DNA of 9,531 nt from positions 1 through 9,531 of the forward strand of contig CAMJWQ010000110.1 in the NCBI GenBank assembly GCA_946409475.1. The letters are read 5' to 3'. Below the pieces are notes generated by a model. It worked only from the letters and a program-made list of their open reading frames with translations, did no database searches and had not been told where the DNA came from. This DNA comes from an uncultured Lachnospiraceae bacterium. Lineage in GTDB: Bacteria > Bacillota > Clostridia > Lachnospirales > Lachnospiraceae. Both the position numbers and the translations under genes were made by a program. Positions 6,529-9,531 of this stretch are shown piece after piece (within the stretch, counting starts at the first letter, position 1; each line of letters begins with the position of its first letter).

Positions 6529-6981
6529 ATGAGAATAGCTGTTGGCTGCGATGAAGCTGCCTATCACTTAAAAATGGAGATCATCGGTCATTTAAGAACA
6601 AAGGAAAACATTGATGTTGTAGATTTTGGCGCAGAAGAAGGAGAAATCATACTTTATCCTGATGTGGCCCAGAAAGTAGCGGAGGCAATAGCTGCCGGCG
6701 AATTTGACAGAGGCATCCTGGTATGCGGGACGGGAATTGGCATGGCGATGACAGCGAATAAGGTTCCGGGAATCCGTGCGGCTGTCTGCCACGATCCGTT
6801 CTCAGCCGAGCGCTCAAGAAAGAGTAATAATGCACAGATTATGTGTATGGGAGAACGTGTTATAGGTGTAGAACTGGCAAAATATTTAGTGGATATCTGG
6901 CTGGCCAGTGACTTTCAGGGAGGCGGCTCCGCCGCAAAAGTGGAACGTATCATGGAAGTGGAAGGTAAATATCGAAAGTAG
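6529..6981 (+). CDS. RpiB/LacA/LacB-family sugar-phosphate isomerase
   Basis: A 150-residue protein of the usual family length; AGGAGG (6515-6520) lies 8 nt before the ATG and overlaps the previous stop. Landmarks are GCDEAAYHLK (residues 6-15), YPDVA (43-47), GILVCGTGIGMAMTANK (62-78), GIRAAVCHDPFSAERSR (81-97) and MGERVIG (107-113). The catalytic base Cys (C66) and the GTGIG anion loop are intact. Compared with E. coli RpiB, the phosphate-binding His10 position of GCDH is Glu (E9) and the ring-opening His99 of the HND motif is Ser (S99, in KSNN). Loss of the ring-opening His suggests a substrate that does not cyclise, such as a tetrose or ketotetrose phosphate, or one opened in another way; this is inference. 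It acts in the cytoplasm, interconverting an aldose and a ketose phosphate. DhaK follows after 31 nt. Confidence 0.9.
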   Translation: MRIAVGCDEAAYHLKMEIIGHLRTKENIDVVDFGAEEGEIILYPDVAQKVAEAIAAGEFDRGILVCGTGIGMAMTANKVPGIRAAVCHDPFSAERSRKSNNAQIMCMGERVIGVELAKYLVDIWLASDFQGGGSAAKVERIMEVEGKYRK

Positions 6982-7012
6982 TATGGCACCGGATCAGAAA
7001 GGAGAAGAAGTT

Positions 7013-8011
7013 ATGAATCAAATAGTAAATAATCCTGATTATGTTGTAGAAGATATGCTGAAGGGCTTTGTAAAAGCAAACCATGATATCGTTACGAAAA
7101 CAGAAGATGAGAAGGTATTGAAATATGTAAATGCGCCTGTGGAAGGCAAGGTTGGTATTGTGACGGGAGGCGGCTCCGGACATAAGCCGGCATTCATCGG
7201 ATACATAGGGAAAAATATGTGTGATGCGGCAGCCGTAGGCCAGATTTTTTCTTCCCCGACTGCCAAGTCCTTTTTAAATGCCATAACAGAAGCGGACGCG
7301 GGGAAAGGTGTGGCATGCCTGTACGGCAATTATGCAGGAGATAATATGAACGTAAAAATGGCAATCCGCCGTGCTGAGAAGCTGGGGATTTCAGTAAAAA
7401 CTGTCATAGCTAATGATGATTGTGCATCTGCGCCCAAAACAGAGAAGGAAAAGCGCCGCGGGGTAGCAGGAGAAGTACTGATGTGGAAGATCGGCGGGGC
7501 CAAGGCTGCCATGGGCGCCGATTTGAATGGAGTTATTGCTGCCGCTCAGAAAGCAATCGACAATACCAGATCTGTGGGGGTAGGTGTCGCGCCCTGTACC
7601 ATTCCGGCCGTCGGGCATCCAAATTTCACAATTGAGGATGGGAACATGGAAGTGGGAATCGGACACCACGGTGAACCTGGTGTTAAGGTAGAGCCTTTAA
7701 AAAAAGCTGATGAAATAGCAAAAGAAATGCTGGAAATAATCATTCCCGATCTTCCTTTTAAGGCCGGGGATGAGGTGGTGGTATTATTATCCGGACTTGG
7801 AGCGACACCTGTAATGGAACAATATATCGTGTACAATGAAGTACAGGAAATTTTAAAGGAAAAGAATATAGATATTTATAAAGCCTATGTGGGTAATTAT
7901 TTTACGTCTTTAGATATGAAAGGGGTAACCCTGACGGTGATGAAGCTGGATGAAGAATTAAAAGAGTGTATCGATACGCCTGCTTACAGTGTGGGATTAA
8001 AACAGTTATAG
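7013..8011 (+). CDS. dhaK: Dihydroxyacetone kinase family, DhaK-type substrate-binding subunit
   Basis: A 332-residue protein. ATG 7013 is chosen because AAAGGAG (6998-7004) is 8 nt upstream and MNQIVNNPDYVVEDMLKGF is the normal DhaK start; the frame is open earlier from 6908, inside the preceding gene. Key residues are conserved: GGGSGH (residues 52-57, H57), YAGDNMN (D110) and HGEPG with H219, the His that binds the ketone carbonyl covalently. Two parts of the pocket differ from ordinary DhaK: GHEPAHAG is GHKPAFIG (57-64), and the residue before the catalytic His, usually hydrophobic, is a second His (H218). This argues for a substrate other than plain dihydroxyacetone, for example erythrulose or another ketose; DhaK-family erythrulose kinases are known. 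It pairs with the DhaL gene 11 nt downstream. No DhaM is in the window, so the phosphoryl donor (ATP or PTS) is undecided. Confidence 0.9.
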   Translation: MNQIVNNPDYVVEDMLKGFVKANHDIVTKTEDEKVLKYVNAPVEGKVGIVTGGGSGHKPAFIGYIGKNMCDAAAVGQIFSSPTAKSFLNAITEADAGKGVACLYGNYAGDNMNVKMAIRRAEKLGISVKTVIANDDCASAPKTEKEKRRGVAGEVLMWKIGGAKAAMGADLNGVIAAAQKAIDNTRSVGVGVAPCTIPAVGHPNFTIEDGNMEVGIGHHGEPGVKVEPLKKADEIAKEMLEIIIPDLPFKAGDEVVVLLSGLGATPVMEQYIVYNEVQEILKEKNIDIYKAYVGNYFTSLDMKGVTLTVMKLDEELKECIDTPAYSVGLKQL

Positions 8012-8022
8012 GAGAGTTTTGT

Positions 8023-8661
8023 ATGATTAAAAATAGGGATACGGGATTTGCGGTTCTTGATTTAATAAGGACAATACAAAAGAATAAAGATTTTTTAAGC
8101 GAAGTGGACGGTAAAATAGGTGACGGCGATCATGGTATTAACATGAATAAAGGGTTTACCATGTGTGAAGAAAAACTAAAAGGAAAAAGCTGCAGCTTAT
8201 CGGAAGGACTCCGTATATTGGCAGAAACATTGCAGGAAGACATAGGAGGCTCCATGGGACCCTTATATGGAGTATTTTTTGAAGAAATGTCTATGGCAGT
8301 AAAAGACGAGATTAACGCACAGGTTTTTGAAGAAATGCTTGAACACGCTATTACGGCCGTACAGGATATCGGAGGTGCAAAGCGGGGGGATAAGACATTG
8401 CTGGATACACTTCTTCCTGCGAAGGATGCTTATGAAGGAGCACTGGCAAAGGGAAAGGATTTTTATCATGCTCTGGAGGATATGAAAGGTGCTGCCATTA
8501 ACGGATGGAAGGAGACAGAGGGAATGGTTGCCAAAATAGGAAGGGCAAGCCGTTTGGGAGAACGTTCCAGAGGAGTGCTGGATGCGGGTGCAACAAGCAG
8601 CTATCTGCTAATTACTTCAATGGCACAATCACTTCAGAAGGCTCTGATTAGTGCAAAATGA
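8023..8661 (+). CDS. dhaL: Dihydroxyacetone kinase family, DhaL-type nucleotide-binding subunit
   Basis: A 212-residue protein of normal DhaL length. ATG 8023 is preceded by AGGAGAG (8010-8016), which overlaps the dhaK stop, so the two subunits are translationally coupled; the frame is open from 7966 but without family sequence there. VDGKIGDGDHGINM holds the three Mg/ADP aspartates D29, D34 and D36. GGSMGPLYG (75-83), GDKTLLDTLLPA (122-133) and GRASRLGERSRGVLDAGA (173-190) complete the nucleotide-binding barrel. Small departures from the usual motifs are GGxSGPLYG to GGSMGPLYG, RASYLGER to RASRLGER, and DPGA to DAGA. It supplies the nucleotide site that transfers phosphate to the ketose held on DhaK. 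It is the last gene before a 265-bp spacer with no terminator that I can see, so readthrough into the PTS genes is possible. Confidence 0.9.
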   Translation: MIKNRDTGFAVLDLIRTIQKNKDFLSEVDGKIGDGDHGINMNKGFTMCEEKLKGKSCSLSEGLRILAETLQEDIGGSMGPLYGVFFEEMSMAVKDEINAQVFEEMLEHAITAVQDIGGAKRGDKTLLDTLLPAKDAYEGALAKGKDFYHALEDMKGAAINGWKETEGMVAKIGRASRLGERSRGVLDAGATSSYLLITSMAQSLQKALISAK

Positions 8662-8758
8662 TGTATATGCTGTAATTAAAAATGGGAATATTGGATGATA
8701 ACACAATGAAAACACGGATAGTATTTTTAATAATGGCAATGTATGACTACTATTCGGC

Positions 8759-8805
8759 CAAATAAGTATCAAAAATATACGATTATCACAAATAAGGTGC
8801 AAAAA
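8759..8805 (+). repeat. Two direct repeats, 30-bp period, upstream of the PTS genes
   Basis: CAAATAAGTATCAAAAA (8759-8775) and CAAATAAGGTGCAAAAA (8789-8805) agree at 14 of 17 positions, differing only at the three central bases. The 30-bp period, close to three helical turns, puts both on roughly the same DNA face. The second copy is the one that matches the element before the aldolase gene (3593-3608). This layout suits a dimeric or tetrameric activator binding upstream of a promoter. Confidence 0.6.
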
Positions 8806-8818
8806 CAGGCTTTTTGCA
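8798..8818. promoter_or_regulatory. Perfect palindrome, candidate operator before the PTS genes
   Basis: TGCAAAAA (8798-8805) and TTTTTGCA (8811-8818) are perfect 8-bp inverted arms around CAGGC. The left arm overlaps the second direct repeat. No T-tract follows on the + strand, and it sits just upstream of a candidate promoter, so an operator is more likely than a terminator. Confidence 0.5.
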
Positions 8819-8841
8819 GGGTATCTAAATATGTGGAGCTC

Positions 8842-8860
8842 TGCTACAATTTATATAAGA
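8842..8860 (+). promoter_or_regulatory. Candidate promoter for the PTS EIIA/EIIB genes
   Basis: TGCTACAAT (8842-8850) is an extended -10 (TGn plus TACAAT), and TATAAG (8854-8859) is a second -10-like box in the ATATAAGA shared with the aldolase promoter. No good -35 precedes either, which fits activator dependence. The direct repeats centre about 60 and 90 bp upstream of a start near 8857 if the extended -10 is used. Confidence 0.45.
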
Positions 8861-8926
8861 TAATTCAAATGAAAAAGCGCGCAAATTTTCGAAGAATTAC
8901 TTATGAAACAGAAAGGAAGGATTTTT

Positions 8927-9406
8927 TTGGGAAATCAGGGAATACAAATAGGAGATGTATTATTAAAAGAGCTTATGATTGTTGACGCGGAACCCTTTAA
9001 AGATAAAGAAGAGCTCTTTTGGTATATTTCTGAAAAATTTGAAGAAAACGGAGTCGTTTCAGACAAAGTGGCTTTTAAGGAATCCCTGGATGCCAGAGAA
9101 AAATTGGGGCCGACCTATATGGGGGAATATATCGCCATCCCTCACGGTAAATGTAAGGAGGTCATCAAACCAGGGGTAGGATTTATCAGATGTAAGGACA
9201 GTTTTCCATATCGATCCTGTGAAGAAGAGGGACCTGTGAAATATATTTTTGTTTTGGCTATTGTCGATAACCAAAAGGACAATTCTCATTTAAGAATTCT
9301 GGCCACTTTATCAGGTTATCTGGCAAAGGATGAATTCCAGGAGCTGATTGCCGGTGTGGAAAACTATGAAGAGCTTTTAGACGGGATCAGGGAAATGGAA
9401 AAATAA
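8927..9406 (+). CDS. PTS fructose-family EIIA component
   Basis: A 159-residue cytoplasmic phosphocarrier that accepts phosphate from HPr and passes it to EIIB. GEYIAIPHGK carries the predicted phospho-His H73. The rest fits the mannitol/fructose-type EIIA fold: VVSDKVAFKESLDARE, VKYIFVLAIVDN and HLRILATLSGYL. The start is chosen as TTG 8927 because AAAGGAAGG (8912-8920) lies 6 nt upstream. An in-frame ATG at 8903 would add MKQKGRIF but has only a weak GAAGAA before it, and the good ribosome binding site would then lie inside the gene. EIIB follows after 18 nt with its own ribosome binding site, so the complex is made as separate polypeptides. It is related to the C-terminal EIIA domain of the PRD regulator encoded upstream. 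Confidence 0.9.
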   Translation: MGNQGIQIGDVLLKELMIVDAEPFKDKEELFWYISEKFEENGVVSDKVAFKESLDAREKLGPTYMGEYIAIPHGKCKEVIKPGVGFIRCKDSFPYRSCEEEGPVKYIFVLAIVDNQKDNSHLRILATLSGYLAKDEFQELIAGVENYEELLDGIREMEK

Positions 9407-9424
9407 GAGAAAGGAAGGATTATC

Positions 9425-9531
9425 ATGTTTATTATTGCCATCACATCATGTGCTACAGGCATAGCGCATTCTTATATGTCGGCTGAGGCTATTAAAAAAG
9501 TATGTAAGAAAAACGGGCATACCTGTAAGGT
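9425..9531 (+). CDS. PTS fructose-family EIIB component, 3' end outside window
   Basis: Only the first 35 codons are visible. ATG 9425 is preceded by AAGGAAGG (9411-9418), 6 nt away. MFIIAITSCATGIAHSYMSA matches the N-terminus of fructose-type EIIB, where the active-site Cys (here C9) follows ITx and precedes the TGIAH-x-Y/F-M-A/S-AEA phosphate loop. The usual Pro after the Cys (CPTGIAH) is Ala here. It takes phosphate from EIIA and gives it to the incoming sugar together with EIIC, expected just beyond the window or fused to this chain. Confidence 0.9.
   Translation, partial: MFIIAITSCATGIAHSYMSAEAIKKVCKKNGHTCK

Noticed and set aside
6908..7012. N-terminal extension of DhaK back to 6908
   Set aside because: It overlaps the isomerase coding region in another frame and has no DhaK-like sequence. 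ATG 7013 has the proper ribosome binding site.
7966..8022. N-terminal extension of DhaL back to 7966
   Set aside because: It overlaps the end of dhaK out of frame. ATG 8023 is preceded by a clear AGGAGAG and gives the normal DhaL length.
8870..8883. Possible CcpA cre site, TGAAAAAGCGCGCA
   Set aside because: It has three mismatches to the 14-bp consensus, including at the central CG, so it is too weak to call.
8743..8985. 80-codon open frame from ATG 8743 overlapping the start of the EIIA gene
   Set aside because: Basic, low-complexity product with no family features and no ribosome binding site. It covers the repeats and promoter region and runs out of frame into the EIIA gene.

Overview
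This window looks like chromosomal DNA of a low-to-moderate GC, anaerobic gut-type Firmicute, probably a clostridium of the Lachnospiraceae kind. The grounds are strong AGGAGG-type ribosome binding sites, AT-rich intergenic spacers, U-tract intrinsic terminators, a PRD-type PTS regulator and a DUF134 protein. This is inference from style and gene families; I see no taxonomic marker gene. All supported genes are on the + strand.

Left block (1-1431): the 3' part of an MBL-fold metallohydrolase, then a weak terminator-like hairpin, a candidate promoter and a DUF134 (UPF0251) small DNA-binding, cysteine-rich protein. From general knowledge of anaerobe genomes, these two families often occur together near NifB/NifX-like and Mrp/NBP35-like genes, so this is probably the edge of a separate metal/Fe-S related locus.

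Main block (1490-9531): a carbohydrate utilisation locus. It begins with a 655-residue multidomain PRD regulator (HTH-HTH-PRD-PRD-EIIB-like-EIIA) closed by a strong terminator. A second unit follows: class II ketose-bisphosphate aldolase, a two-cupin protein, an internal terminator, a TIM-barrel sugar (phosphate) epimerase of the ketose 3-epimerase type, an RpiB/LacAB-type isomerase, DhaK and DhaL. After a 265-bp spacer come a fructose-family PTS EIIA and the start of a fructose-family EIIB, cut by the window end; an EIIC is expected beyond it.

How they may work together (inference): the PTS imports and phosphorylates a sugar or polyol. The isomerase and epimerase interconvert aldo/keto forms and epimers, DhaKL phosphorylates a ketose or dihydroxyacetone-like intermediate, and the aldolase splits a ketose (bis)phosphate into triose-level products. 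The combination resembles, without matching, the described tetrose (erythrulose/threitol) pathways that use DhaK-family kinases with RpiB-type and TIM-barrel isomerases. Several enzymes carry substitutions at normally conserved substrate-binding positions, which points to an unusual substrate.

The most interesting non-coding signal is a shared element upstream of both the aldolase unit and the PTS unit. AAATA-NN-GTGCAAAA is followed at the same spacing in both by ATATAAGA. Before the PTS genes the element also occurs as a 30-bp-period direct repeat overlapping a perfect 8-bp-arm palindrome. This is a good candidate for the operator of the adjacent PRD regulator.
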